This document shows, piece after piece, positions 45,401 to 54,570 of a stretch of 64,000 nt of DNA (positions are counted from its first letter, which is position 1; each line of letters opens with the position of its first letter). Where the stretch lies: positions 1,612,001 to 1,676,000 of the forward strand of contig JAPFFF010000022.1 of the NCBI GenBank assembly GCA_039105265.1. The letters run 5' to 3'. The stretch is from Tritrichomonas musculus. Lineage: Eukaryota > Parabasalia > Tritrichomonadida > Tritrichomonadidae. Below the pieces are notes generated by a model. The model was not told where the DNA came from. It saw nothing but the letters and a program-made list of their open reading frames with translations, and ran no database searches. The translations under genes were made by a program, and so were the position numbers.

Positions 45401-45787
45401 GATGTTCTCAGGGACCTCAGGTATTTCAGTAGATAGCGCACAGTTTTTGGCGATGTAATCACGTAATTCCCCAATGGCACCATCCACATCTTCACTAGAT
45501 GCGTACTTCAGCATCTCCGTATTGAAATCCTCGGTTTTCACATAGTCGAATAGCTGGGTTTGCAAAGCATATGACTCAAGGTCCTTGGCTAAGGCATATT
45601 TTTCGAGTTGCGCACCAACTGTACTCGTAATGAGTTCCTTGATTTGCTCCTGGTTGGGACCAGTTATATTCGAGCCATTGGACCCATTGGCATGACACAT
45701 GCATGCATACTTTTTGATGTACTCTATTAGTAACTCGTCAATAGTGGACGCTTTTATAGAAAATCCACTCTGTTCTATACTGAACAT
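42485..45787 (-). CDS. Fibre-like protein with YAK heptad repeats
   Basis: 1100 residues. The N-terminal about 350 residues contain many units of the form LSEYAKxxDL/LDEYAKLTNL separated by Pro-rich EIPEVPENI turns, as in trimeric phage or viral tail fibres. Later segments repeat ALKSDIPEP-type units. The C-terminal about 150 residues (APVYMTGKVYHREDSKW, GICVRIDEANSCITFATHGD) look like a compact beta-rich head. It may be the vertex spike or fibre used for cell attachment; inference from the repeat type. Divergent from the 45806 gene with 18 bp between starts. Confidence 0.6.
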   Translation of the reverse strand: MFSIEQSGFSIKASTIDELLIEYIKKYACMCHANGSNGSNITGPNQEQIKELITSTVGAQLEKYALAKDLESYALQTQLFDYVKTEDFNTEMLKYASSEDVDGAIGELRDYIAKNCALSTEIPEVPENIVTSDSLSTALEPYAKLANLSEYAKTQDLPDMTEYAKLTNLDEYAKLTNLSEYAKAQDLQSYAKTTDLFDYLKTEEFNKELLKYASSEEIENAVNTLRDYIVNNFALSTDIPEIPTDLVNESALTTALEPYAKKEDLSEIPEVLKNSELQLNIRHQVSDEMFQKLMAEDVKPLSAQASMCLTSMAANEGLQAALDSCSEQYVPKDDLPAIIDQVKGYIPEIIEGQTTIQFTIANNTILDLDYDPYHVLIEQYGLDIVSSDSYYTAHYVHADYSYNDDDDNLPSQILRMEGSDSSLWYLYNSHELINPGTGDTPEILSCSITKTVEPTAKNAYSARYVSNTYALKSDIPEPVDLTPYYTSGQADEKFVDEDELAYELDKYETKDVADGKYAKLANLSEYALKTDIPEIPTDLVNESALSTALYGTELNIEYPAKLYDGAYITPRLPNAGVHLVFDVNWGDNQDDDIMHIDVVFKPNGSTSTYDSMDGYDSNGKRIDRIIWRYDDGQIVYVSYIAAHRNNNPIAYNFIRAQIESPFIKDSNVADGSPERFTIQCAQNDSGCVIPDEYIRRVLTTKNILVKFKRNAEDASYEEAEYTYSGRKGANLIYKSVSSESSESSDATALSPSGGESIDIRVATRVVSLRVADDTLTNIYDASITLISNQPVSDDMITSVKYVTDNFALKSNAVTDEQLIKRCAIDCSPIAEGSSDISIRYLKLEDNVIKLEYIVSEYALCCEIRVLFRDTDGNPHNIVIVLHQRTVYFDNFKFPLYYEGTVDITSSTLTYSFPIGGYPWTTTQELLDARQLYSRQIMSRGYLATFKAAIYGAQSNTTITHYSPIEPSVNTITDFVIGAPVYMTGKVYHREDSKWVPSTEADTTDCICSVKTTGTWKEYVGICVRIDEANSCITFATHGDYMVKVEDSSCYSIGDEVFIDNADNKLKILTGETAITSKINRMTVGIITGIINGSTLAVFKA

Positions 45788-45805
45788 TTAATATAAAATA
45801 AAGGT

Positions 45806-48800
45806 ATGCTTAGCCGTATTAGTAAGGAAGTCCAGGATCGCACAACCCGTGAGCTTCTTATTTATTTAAATTTACGTGAAGTACCAAATGGGCTCATCTA
45901 TAATATATTGTATGTCATCGATCATCCAAGATTCTTCAATGAAGAGGCAAAAGAAATACTCGATGAACTGAAAGTCATGTACGATTCATCTAGAAATGGT
46001 AAACCACCTTTAAATAGTGTTGTTAATGGTACTGCATCCAAGTTAAGAGATCTGAACCAATATTTGATTGACCCACAGTATAAAACCCCGGATCTCTCAG
46101 CCGAGGGGTTTTATAAGTTTTTATCCACTGAATTCAGCGCATCAGAGTTTGGCCTCCCTGATATATCATTTACCAACACCCCTACTATAACATTTGTCTT
46201 CCAGGGTATGATAGATGTCATCAAGAGGCCAGACATGTACGGCGATGAGATAAAACAGGTAATCAAGGAGATGTTTGAAGCTTGGGATAAATACTACTAT
46301 TATAAATCAGATGATGCTCACGAAAAAATTGTGAAGGAAAAGATTAAGCAGTATATCCCCATATTCAAAGATATTGAACCATATCTGGTACCTCAGCCGA
46401 TTAGAACTCTTAATGAGTATAATATCCAGGATCACGCAACCCGTGAGGTCATTAAGTTTTTATATAGTGAATGTGGTATATCAGATGAAGTCGTGAATAA
46501 TATTATACAAGTCCTCACTTATACAGAAGCATACACACCAGAGATAGTAAATGCGATCGATGAGATGAAACGCGCTTGGGAGTCTACCGACTTTAATAAT
46601 CCTAATCAGGTTGATCGTTTGAAGCAAAGTCTTATGAATTATGTCACGACTTACTTCAAAGATCCATATTCATATTTATTAGCCCAAGCGATTATTACTA
46701 GAGCCCAACACCCCACATACCGTAAGATCCTTGAGTTTTTATCTAGTAAATGCAAAGTGTCAGATGAAGAAATCCAAAAGTTGAAATGGGGTATCGAAAA
46801 TTCATATGCTTACAAAGTAGAAGGATTACGTATACTCAATGATCTGAAACGCGCTTGGGAGTCTACTGACTTTAATGATCCTAATCAGGTTAAACGTTTG
46901 AAGCATGAGCTTGGTACTCTCGCCTACGAGTTCTTCACAGATTCGGATTTTTATCTGGAGCCCCAAGAGATTATAAATATCGTTGGTAAAGCCAAGGACT
47001 CCACATATCGTGAGCTTCTTATGGCTTTACATGACGGCAATACACCAGATGAATTCATCACTAATATGGTACATGTCATCAATAATCCAGATTCGTATAA
47101 TGATGAGATACTAAATTTCCTCCAAAACTTGAGAAAAATGTTCTATGATTCCGAACCGATGAGTGCAATAATGCTTAATATGACCGATTTACGCATTAAT
47201 CTGAGCGCGACTAATATAACCGGTTTCTTCGCAAGTTATAATCTGAATAAATATTTGGAACACCAAGCGAAGTCCCTATCGAAACCCCAACCGAAGCCAT
47301 TAGGAGATATTCCAGGATCGGTACCCCAACCGAAGTCCAAAGCAAAGCCATTAGGAGATATTCCAGGATCGGAACCCAAGCAGGAACACCAAGCGAAGTC
47401 CCTATCGAAATCATTATGGAATATTCCTGAACCCGAATCTGGCCCGAACCGCGAATTCATTAAGTTTTATACATTTATACGTGTATATTTCAAAATACCA
47501 AATGCAGACATCACTAATATGAAACATGTCATCAATAATCCAGATGCGTATAATGAGGCGTTAGTAAATGAAGTGCGTAGCATGATAGATATTTGGAATA
47601 CATACGACGATAAGAAACTGGAGCGTGAAAAACTTAAAGCAAGTCTTAAACCTATTGTCGATACTTTCTTCAGAGACCTGCGTAAATATTTGGAACCCCA
47701 AGGAGATCCAAGCGAAGTCCCTATCGTGGAACCCCAAGCGAAGTCCAAAGCGAAGTCCAAAGCGGAACCCAAAGCGAAGCCATTAGGGGATATCCCAGGA
47801 CCGGAACCCCAACCGAAACCCCAATCGAAGTCCCAGTCGAAGTCCAAAGCAAAGCCATTGGCGGATATCCCAGGACCGGAACCCAAAGCGGAACCCATCA
47901 AAGAGGGTGATAGTATTGACGTCCAGCACCGTAAGCTTCTTGAGTATTTATCTAGTGAATGCGGAGTGTCAGATGATTGGATCACTAATATGACACATGT
48001 CATCAATAATCCAGAATTGTACGTCGATGCGATAGTAAATGCAATCGATAATATGAGGAAAGCTTATGCACGAACCCACTTAAATGATACTAGGTCAGTT
48101 ACAAGTTTGAAGAACCTCCTTAAGCAGAGCGCTTCAATGTATTTCAGAAATCCGAATAAATATTTGAAACCCCAACCGAAACCCGAAGTACCACCTCAAG
48201 CGAAGTCCCAGTCGAAGCCCAAACCGAAGTCCAAAGCGGAACCCAAAGTACCACCTCAAGCGAAGTCCCAGTCGAAGCCCAAACCGAAGTCCAAAGCGGA
48301 ACCCAAAGTACCACCTCAAGCGAAGTCCCAGTCGAAGCCCAAACCGAAGTCCAAAGCGGAACCCAAAGTACCATCCAAACAGGAACCCCAAGCGAAGCCA
48401 TTAGGGGATATCCCAGGATCGGTACCCCAACCGAAACCCCAACCGAAGTCCAAAGCGGAACCCATCGAAGTGGGGGATAGTATTGACGTCCAACACCGTA
48501 AGCTTCTTGAGTATTTATCTAGTGAATGCGGAGTGTCAGATGAAGTCATCAATAAATTAATACATGTCATCAATAATCCAAATTCGTACAATGATAAGAT
48601 ACTAAATGTGATCAAGGGGCTGAAACACAAATGGGAGATTATCACCAGTAAAGGTCATGATATTAACCCTGGTCGGGACCAATATTGGAAGCAACATATT
48701 ATGACTGATGTCACTACTTTCCTCAAAGAACTAGATCTATATTTGAATCCCCCACAGGAACCCCAAGGAGATCCAAGCGAAGTCCCTAGCGTGAAACCCA

Positions 48801-50965
48801 AACCGAAACCCCAAGCGAAGTCCCTACGGAAATCCCTACTGAAATCCCCAAAGAAGCCATTAGGGGATATTCCAGGATCGGAACCCTCAGGAGATCCAAG
48901 CGAAGACTCAAGTGATGATGATGATGATGATGATTATAGCGAAGTCAAGTACCCCAGATACCGTAAGCTCCTTAAGTTTTTATCGGTTGTATGCGATATA
49001 TCAAAATCGTTCATCAATAATATTATACAAGTCATCAATAATTCAGACTTGTACGACGAAGAGATAGTAAATGCAATCGATGAGATGAGGCAAAATTGGG
49101 TTAAAACAGACTTTCGTAGTAACGATCAGGTTGACGAGTTGAAGAAAAGGCTTACGATGTATGCCAAGAATTACTTCCAATATCCGAACCAATATTTGAA
49201 ACTCCAATCGATACCCCAAGCGAAGCCCAAAGGAGATCCAAGCGAAGTCCCTAGCAAAGTCCCTATCGTGGAACCATTAGCGGATATCCCTGAGATAGCA
49301 CCCAAAGGAGATCCAAGCGAAGTCCCTATCGTAGTACCCCCTGAGGAACCCTCGGAGATCCCATTAGGGGATATACCTGAGGAACCACATATCGAGGAGG
49401 AAGAGGAGGAACCGGAATTCAAAGCGACATCCCAATTGATATCTCAATCGATGACAAATATATCCCCTGAAATCGAGTATACAAATAATAACATTTTTTC
49501 TTCACCTAAAGAAACTATGTCAGAAGCACCATCCTTTATAGGATCTGATACACGTAGCAATTTAAATAGACTCGCGGCACCAGAAGTTGAAGATATTGGT
49601 GATTGGGGACATGATGAAAGAACATCAACATTCATAGAAGATCTAACTCAAGAAAACCCATTTGACGCTTCACAATTAGCAGCCGAATACCAAGCCAAAA
49701 GACGTGGAACCACGGGAATCCGAAAAGGCAAAGGTTATGAACAAGTACATGATGCGATGGGTAAGTTTAAAATACACAATTTATCAAAGGTTCATGACAC
49801 ATCCAAATACAAACGTGACTTCCTCGACTTAATCATTAATGGGAACTATCGAATTAAATATATTCCAGATGCAGCTCGAAGAGATACTGCACATGAATAC
49901 TGCAAGAATCATCTCGATGCTGATGGAATACCTTTATATAGATTACTACCAACAAACTCCTCAGACCCATTAGGCAATTCCATTACTGATCTTAATGGAG
50001 ACCAGGTTGATGATATTGTCCTTGTTGATAAACGTGGTAGTCCAGTCATTATAAATGGATATCAACTCGTTCAAGCATCACCATATAAGAAGGCTTGGGC
50101 TGCATCATACCCGACAAAGAGTGCTCGTAAACAGAACCCATTTAATGCGTGGTTGGCTGATATGTTCCAGAAATCACTTGATAAAGTTAATTGGGAAACT
50201 GGTGAGTATAATCTGGAGGCGAATGAGAGTATGAGTAATATGATTGATACTTATTCAAAGATTGGATTACCTAAACCCAGAATAAGTAAACGATTAACAC
50301 CAAATTCATATTGGGCATCTGTGTTCTCCCATATATGGAATTTCTTTTGGAATACCTTGTATAAGCCTGTTGGTCCACTCAGGAAATTAACAGATTATCT
50401 CAGTAGTGCTAATGCAATGTTTGCTACGCTATATGATCAACCAGCTCTACGTTCCATTGAAACTAGTAAGGGTCAGAAGATAGCTTATCCAGATTGGATC
50501 CTTTATAAGAAGGTCAATTCCGGGAAATATAATGTAGACGTTGGTGGAAAACTTCAAGATGATACTCAGAAAGTCATTCGTACACATATTAATTTCACTA
50601 CTAATGAAGCATCGATTAATGAGGAACACTGGACTGAACGTTTCCAAGTCATCCTGAATACACTCGCTCATATTGTATTCATACAAGGTATGAGGGTAGA
50701 CCCTAGTAGTGCAGAGCAAAAACAACATGAGCTGTTGCAAATGTTATATAATACTGCTGTTTATGGAGACAAGAAGCGTTTGAAGTATAATCGAGATAAG
50801 TACAAAAATAATCTCATCCAATTCCTGGATTCAGATGTTTATAAGAATAGGGGATATGCTGATTACAAGGAGACTAAAGCTCAATCAGCTGAAGTGGCTC
50901 GTAAAAATGCTGTAAAACAATACTTCATAGACGACTTTGAGCAATTAGAAGAAGCAGAAGAATAA
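45806..50965 (+). CDS. 1719-residue repeat protein, probable structural
   Basis: About nine repeats of roughly 45-100 residues with the consensus YRKLLEYLSSECGVSD, then HVINNPDSYNDEIVNAI, then a basic helix and YLEPQ. Repeats are joined by Lys/Pro-rich linkers containing KPLGDIPGSEPQ or KSKAEPKVPPQ. Three exact 60-bp DNA repeats lie at 48181-48360. The C-terminal about 480 residues form a different domain, with DLNGDQVDDIVLVDKRG (a Ca-binding-like loop) and a Trp-rich segment (SVFSHIWNFFWNTLY). No enzyme motif. Size and repeat nature suggest an internal virion or tape-measure type protein, or one binding host factors. Confidence 0.65.
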   Translation: MLSRISKEVQDRTTRELLIYLNLREVPNGLIYNILYVIDHPRFFNEEAKEILDELKVMYDSSRNGKPPLNSVVNGTASKLRDLNQYLIDPQYKTPDLSAEGFYKFLSTEFSASEFGLPDISFTNTPTITFVFQGMIDVIKRPDMYGDEIKQVIKEMFEAWDKYYYYKSDDAHEKIVKEKIKQYIPIFKDIEPYLVPQPIRTLNEYNIQDHATREVIKFLYSECGISDEVVNNIIQVLTYTEAYTPEIVNAIDEMKRAWESTDFNNPNQVDRLKQSLMNYVTTYFKDPYSYLLAQAIITRAQHPTYRKILEFLSSKCKVSDEEIQKLKWGIENSYAYKVEGLRILNDLKRAWESTDFNDPNQVKRLKHELGTLAYEFFTDSDFYLEPQEIINIVGKAKDSTYRELLMALHDGNTPDEFITNMVHVINNPDSYNDEILNFLQNLRKMFYDSEPMSAIMLNMTDLRINLSATNITGFFASYNLNKYLEHQAKSLSKPQPKPLGDIPGSVPQPKSKAKPLGDIPGSEPKQEHQAKSLSKSLWNIPEPESGPNREFIKFYTFIRVYFKIPNADITNMKHVINNPDAYNEALVNEVRSMIDIWNTYDDKKLEREKLKASLKPIVDTFFRDLRKYLEPQGDPSEVPIVEPQAKSKAKSKAEPKAKPLGDIPGPEPQPKPQSKSQSKSKAKPLADIPGPEPKAEPIKEGDSIDVQHRKLLEYLSSECGVSDDWITNMTHVINNPELYVDAIVNAIDNMRKAYARTHLNDTRSVTSLKNLLKQSASMYFRNPNKYLKPQPKPEVPPQAKSQSKPKPKSKAEPKVPPQAKSQSKPKPKSKAEPKVPPQAKSQSKPKPKSKAEPKVPSKQEPQAKPLGDIPGSVPQPKPQPKSKAEPIEVGDSIDVQHRKLLEYLSSECGVSDEVINKLIHVINNPNSYNDKILNVIKGLKHKWEIITSKGHDINPGRDQYWKQHIMTDVTTFLKELDLYLNPPQEPQGDPSEVPSVKPKPKPQAKSLRKSLLKSPKKPLGDIPGSEPSGDPSEDSSDDDDDDDYSEVKYPRYRKLLKFLSVVCDISKSFINNIIQVINNSDLYDEEIVNAIDEMRQNWVKTDFRSNDQVDELKKRLTMYAKNYFQYPNQYLKLQSIPQAKPKGDPSEVPSKVPIVEPLADIPEIAPKGDPSEVPIVVPPEEPSEIPLGDIPEEPHIEEEEEEPEFKATSQLISQSMTNISPEIEYTNNNIFSSPKETMSEAPSFIGSDTRSNLNRLAAPEVEDIGDWGHDERTSTFIEDLTQENPFDASQLAAEYQAKRRGTTGIRKGKGYEQVHDAMGKFKIHNLSKVHDTSKYKRDFLDLIINGNYRIKYIPDAARRDTAHEYCKNHLDADGIPLYRLLPTNSSDPLGNSITDLNGDQVDDIVLVDKRGSPVIINGYQLVQASPYKKAWAASYPTKSARKQNPFNAWLADMFQKSLDKVNWETGEYNLEANESMSNMIDTYSKIGLPKPRISKRLTPNSYWASVFSHIWNFFWNTLYKPVGPLRKLTDYLSSANAMFATLYDQPALRSIETSKGQKIAYPDWILYKKVNSGKYNVDVGGKLQDDTQKVIRTHINFTTNEASINEEHWTERFQVILNTLAHIVFIQGMRVDPSSAEQKQHELLQMLYNTAVYGDKKRLKYNRDKYKNNLIQFLDSDVYKNRGYADYKETKAQSAEVARKNAVKQYFIDDFEQLEEAEE

Positions 50966-50967
50966 AT

Positions 50968-52362
50968 TTAATCGGGAATATCACCCATATCATTATCTTT
51001 GTTAAAACCTTGGAACCCAAACCCTTTGAATTTAATTACCGGCTGTGCAGCGGATGGCTTAACAGCAGGAGGCTTTGCCGTAGATGGCTTTGCCGTAGAT
51101 GGCTTTGCCGTAGATGGCTTTGCCGTAGATCTGGTTTTAGAACTACTATTTTTGGACTTAGCTGATGACGGTCTAGGCATCATATTGGGTGGAATATGTA
51201 TCTTGCTATTCAAACCACGTGATGACAAACAACTAGTAGATGATATATGTGGAGGTGGTTGGATAGGTTGTATTGGTGATTCAGGTGCCATGAACTGATA
51301 TATTTCAGTTGATTCACTATTATCAAGGTCCTCAATATGCAGACTTTGGGAGTTATTGGGCTGGAATCCGATGTTTTTGAATGATGGTCCAAATGATACC
51401 GAATTGGATTTGGATGGTGTTGGAGTATCACGTATTCTATCACGCGGTTTGCTAGCAATTCGGTTTTGACTCTTGTTTGGTGTTAGAACCCTAGCTGATG
51501 ATTGTATGCTTGGATTACTTATGGCCTCGAAATCGAGCTTGCTTTGCTGTAATCTATTTCGAATATTTCTAACCAGGTCATACTGTGTTTCATATTTTAC
51601 GCGATATTCTTGCTTATCACCATTTTTCTTAGCTAGAGTAATTGGTGCGGTTGCAGGCCGAATATCCGTCGAACGATATACACCATTGCCATCAACCTTG
51701 GGCTGTTTGCGTATATCATTAATACGTTGTTCAGTTGTAATTGGCGTTACACCTGGTGGTGGTGGAAGGGGTTTTGGACGAGGTGCATTTGTGGGTTTTT
51801 TGGCAAATGCAAACTCAATATTCTTCTCACTTTGTCTGGACTTATTAGGGCTGTGATATACACGAGTGTTTTGAACAATATTCACAGTGGGTATTTGGTC
51901 ACTCTCTTCAGCCAATAATGGGATATAAAATCCTACGTCGCTACTCCGCCCAACTGTTAGCCGAACTTTATTAACAATGTTTACCTCGAAATATTTAACT
52001 GGCAAACATATATTCATATTATCAGTTAGTCGTTTTGGACGTTCCCCTGGGAACTTCTCTAGATAAACAACATCTTTATCGAATGAGTTTTCCCAAGTCC
52101 AGATATAATCCGCATCATACGAATTTGACAAACAGAAGTAATATTTTATAGACTTAATTCCAATGCCATCCTCATCAGGCTCTTTTCGAGCAAAGAAGTT
52201 ACGTACAAATGGTGGTGGTATTATCACGTGAGGTATTATATAAATGGTGTGACCATTTGGACTAATAGTTATTTGATCTATAGCATTGTTTTTATTTAAA
52301 TTATCATATTGTCCGGGTTCTATCGTGAGAGTATTAGTCGCATGATCATAATGTCTACTCAT
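50968..52362 (-). CDS. Uncharacterised protein with strand-rich N-terminus and TAKPS tail
   Basis: 464 residues. The N-terminal about 165 residues are strand-rich (ITISPNGHTIYIIPHVIIPP, CLPVKYFEVNIVNKVRLTVG) and may form a jelly roll or other beta fold. The rest is Pro/Ser-rich and disordered, ending with STAKP repeats encoded by four 15-bp DNA repeats (about 51077-51136). It lies just upstream of the penton-like and integrase genes on the same strand, with TTATTTTTGGGTAA before ATG. Possibly a minor capsid protein; unproven. Confidence 0.5.
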   Translation of the reverse strand: MSRHYDHATNTLTIEPGQYDNLNKNNAIDQITISPNGHTIYIIPHVIIPPPFVRNFFARKEPDEDGIGIKSIKYYFCLSNSYDADYIWTWENSFDKDVVYLEKFPGERPKRLTDNMNICLPVKYFEVNIVNKVRLTVGRSSDVGFYIPLLAEESDQIPTVNIVQNTRVYHSPNKSRQSEKNIEFAFAKKPTNAPRPKPLPPPPGVTPITTEQRINDIRKQPKVDGNGVYRSTDIRPATAPITLAKKNGDKQEYRVKYETQYDLVRNIRNRLQQSKLDFEAISNPSIQSSARVLTPNKSQNRIASKPRDRIRDTPTPSKSNSVSFGPSFKNIGFQPNNSQSLHIEDLDNSESTEIYQFMAPESPIQPIQPPPHISSTSCLSSRGLNSKIHIPPNMMPRPSSAKSKNSSSKTRSTAKPSTAKPSTAKPSTAKPPAVKPSAAQPVIKFKGFGFQGFNKDNDMGDIPD

Positions 52363-52400
52363 TTACCCAAAAATAAACTCCTATATAGGCCATACTGTGG

Positions 52401-52733
52401 TCAATAGATTAGCAAGCACGATAGCACGAATGCATCGGGTTTTATCTCATTACCATACAGGTCTGTGAACCATATTTTGAAATCCCGCTTGGTCCTATTG
52501 AGCATCTCATATTTGCGATACTTGGTTTGCCGTCTGTTGGCTAGCATTATGAAGTGGTCACAGTATGGGTCGAATTCTACAATATCCGAGTGTACCATCA
52601 AATCACCGATGATGGTCTTATTCAGGATAGCTCCCACATACTGCACTACGATGTACTTCTTATTGCGACTATATATGAAATCCTCAGGTAGCTTAAACTC
52701 GGTGGTCTGTGTATGGAAATAGCGCTTTGGCAT
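52401..52733 (-). CDS. Small penton-like or minor capsid protein
   Basis: 110 residues, strand-rich (IVVQYVGAILNKTIIGDLMV) with the ending FKIWFTDLYGNEIKPDAFVL. The beginning and ending resemble those of the A1 protein at 10620-11591 (ETIVGVRSMWLV and FWIELYSARQYNAPVKLP), as if the A1 protein had a large insert. Next to the integrase (4 bp). Assignment to the single jelly-roll vertex protein is tentative. Confidence 0.5.
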   Translation of the reverse strand: MPKRYFHTQTTEFKLPEDFIYSRNKKYIVVQYVGAILNKTIIGDLMVHSDIVEFDPYCDHFIMLANRRQTKYRKYEMLNRTKRDFKIWFTDLYGNEIKPDAFVLSCLLIY

Positions 52734-52736
52734 TTA

Positions 52737-53963
52737 TTAGATAGCAAAGTACTGCTTATAGTCTTTACCTAGCGATGCATAATTGGGTGCCACGAATCGG
52801 GTATACATAATGGGGACAGTTACGGTAGCTCGCTCATCATCAGACTTAGGTATTCGACCAGTTGTGGTTTTGGTATACGGTACATAGAACGCAGTTCCTG
52901 CTTGATTATCATCATTCAACTGGAATCTACGATATGGCTTCAGCAATTTGCATTCGACGTTCCCATTATGGTATCTAATGAATTCGGCAATCTCATTGAA
53001 CACACGCCTCTGCTTCTCATGCTTCTTCTCAGTTTTGGATGTATCGTAATGGACCAATATGATATTCCCCTTGCGATAGCTCAGCAGTCCACCCATTTGC
53101 ATATTATTTTTGACTCGACGTAGCCGCCGTTGGCAATCCCTGATGTATCTCCACTCCAAATCTGGGTTGTGCTGCATTTGATTGGGTGTGTAGTATATCC
53201 ACTTTGGTTCCCTTGCTAGATACGGGTCATATTGGATTCCATCATCTCGGTAATTGGGATTGGGCATTCGTAGAGACCGATGTGGTGTGTTGTTATAGAA
53301 GTGGACCATCTGTTGCATCAGGTATGGGTCTCCAATCCTACGATTATCTAAACCGAATGCATTACGGAGTGTCCTGATGGTTGCATCAACGATTTTGTGA
53401 GCGTTGTTGTGTTTGGATTTATCGACAATCACTGCATTGCGGTCAATCAACACATTTTTGGTACCTCTATATTTACTTCTGGATGGATTGTAGCGGCCAA
53501 GTATATCAAGCACTTTGAGTAGGTTATTCTCACCATCGCATTTGATGGTATTGAATTTGAAGTCATCATATTTCTCAAGAATGATTTTGGTGTATGCAGT
53601 CTTGATGGTATCAGCTAGTCTGTTCTTAAGTGGTTCAACAATTAGATACCGCGTGTTGACATTCACCATGATGAGGTAAATGGTTTCATGGACTACCACG
53701 GACTCGGTTCCATCAGCCCTTGTGGTGTACTTCACAAACATCAAATCGACTTCCCAACATCCGGGTTCCAATGAGAAATCCGGTTTTGAATAGGGACTGC
53801 ATGATTTCAATTTGAAGTCCTTCACGAATGGCTCATGATGAGTTTCTGGGTTGATGATGAACTGTGATGGGTCCAATTTCGATATCTTGGATTTGAATGG
53901 GTACTTGAGCAGCGAATTGTACTCATTGTCGAATATCTTGAACGATTTCCTGTTGTCGGTCAT
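52737..53963 (-). CDS. rve-family integrase of C
   Basis: 408 residues. rve core with Asp73 (CWEVDLMF), Asp143 (IKCDGEN) and Asp193 in KIVDATIRTLR, the position of the catalytic Glu and commonly Asp in this transposon group. The linker between second and third acidic residues (49) is longer than the D35E norm. The C-terminal part is basic (CQRRLRRVKNNMQMGG) with strand-rich ends like an SH3/chromo-type domain (GNIILVHYDTSK). It would process and join the 100-bp TIR ends, creating the 6-bp duplications. CTATTTTTGCACATTAA precedes ATG. Confidence 0.85.
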   Translation of the reverse strand: MTDNRKSFKIFDNEYNSLLKYPFKSKISKLDPSQFIINPETHHEPFVKDFKLKSCSPYSKPDFSLEPGCWEVDLMFVKYTTRADGTESVVVHETIYLIMVNVNTRYLIVEPLKNRLADTIKTAYTKIILEKYDDFKFNTIKCDGENNLLKVLDILGRYNPSRSKYRGTKNVLIDRNAVIVDKSKHNNAHKIVDATIRTLRNAFGLDNRRIGDPYLMQQMVHFYNNTPHRSLRMPNPNYRDDGIQYDPYLAREPKWIYYTPNQMQHNPDLEWRYIRDCQRRLRRVKNNMQMGGLLSYRKGNIILVHYDTSKTEKKHEKQRRVFNEIAEFIRYHNGNVECKLLKPYRRFQLNDDNQAGTAFYVPYTKTTTGRIPKSDDERATVTVPIMYTRFVAPNYASLGKDYKQYFAI

Positions 53964-53988
53964 TTAATGTGCAAAAATAGTGGTCTCA

Positions 53989-54069
53989 ATCGGGACAGCA
54001 AAATTGCTGTTCCAGGAAATTAGTGGTTATCTCCATGAAATCTGGGTCTGCGGGAAATCCCGTCGACCC
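53989..54069. repeat. 81-bp inverted repeat of C, right copy
   Basis: Inverse of 42402-42482, with CAGCAAAATTGCTG and GTGGTTATCTCCATGAAA. It lies between the integrase start and the end of the coiled-coil gene. The same GATAACCACTAA word forms the last codons of the coiled-coil gene just right of it, so a small local duplication has happened. Confidence 0.85.
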
Positions 54070-54074
54070 CATAT

Positions 54075-54308
54075 TTAGTGGTTATCGCTTGATAATTCAG
54101 CGAGCTCATTCTCGAGTTTGGCGACCTTCTCCTTCAGACTATTGATATCCTCAATCAGTGATTCACGAACGGCTAGTCCATTACTACCCAGCATACCCTC
54201 TTTGATGTTATTGAGGTGGCCCTTATACATATAGCACTTCTCCTTGAGATCGTGTTTGATGCGCTTAAGCTCTGGAATCTCCTTCTTGTATTCTCCCAAT
54301 TCAGTCAT
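54075..54308 (-). CDS. Small coiled-coil protein
   Basis: 77 residues. C-terminal leucine heptads (LIEDINSLKEKVAKLENELA) predict a dimeric coiled coil. Its final codons DNH-stop overlap the repeated GATAACCACTAA word. Divergent from 54343 with 34 bp between starts. Not recognised. Confidence 0.55.
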   Translation of the reverse strand: MTELGEYKKEIPELKRIKHDLKEKCYMYKGHLNNIKEGMLGSNGLAVRESLIEDINSLKEKVAKLENELAELSSDNH

Positions 54309-54342
54309 TTAGATATGAAAAAAAGTGTTTTTTCAAGATTAA

Positions 54343-54570
54343 ATGTCATATGAAGAACGCCGTGTATTAAGAGATTCAAATGGGCTCACGTATTTCAATC
54401 ACCTGGAACGTCACATGCGAAATAGGCGAACTATGAGTTGTACCAAACCCACAGTCCCAAAATATGAAGATAAGGGGTGTGTTGTGCATGACCCAATCAT
54501 CAAGTCAACATCATCAACTCTACACCGCTCACTCAATCACCAGGTAATCCCAAATAATTCCAAGATCTAA
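54343..54570 (+). CDS. Uncharacterised basic 75-residue protein
   Basis: Basic and Asn/Ser-rich (FNHLERHMRNRRTMSCTKPT). The ATG follows GTGTTTTTTCAAGATTAA. Its last 4 bp overlap the convergent gene on the other strand. Coding status moderate; it is short with no recognised motif. Confidence 0.45.
   Translation: MSYEERRVLRDSNGLTYFNHLERHMRNRRTMSCTKPTVPKYEDKGCVVHDPIIKSTSSTLHRSLNHQVIPNNSKI

Noticed and set aside
48134-48401. Gly/Trp/Leu-rich repeated reading frames opposite the 1719-residue gene
   Set aside because: Antisense shadows of the exact 60-bp Lys/Pro repeats.
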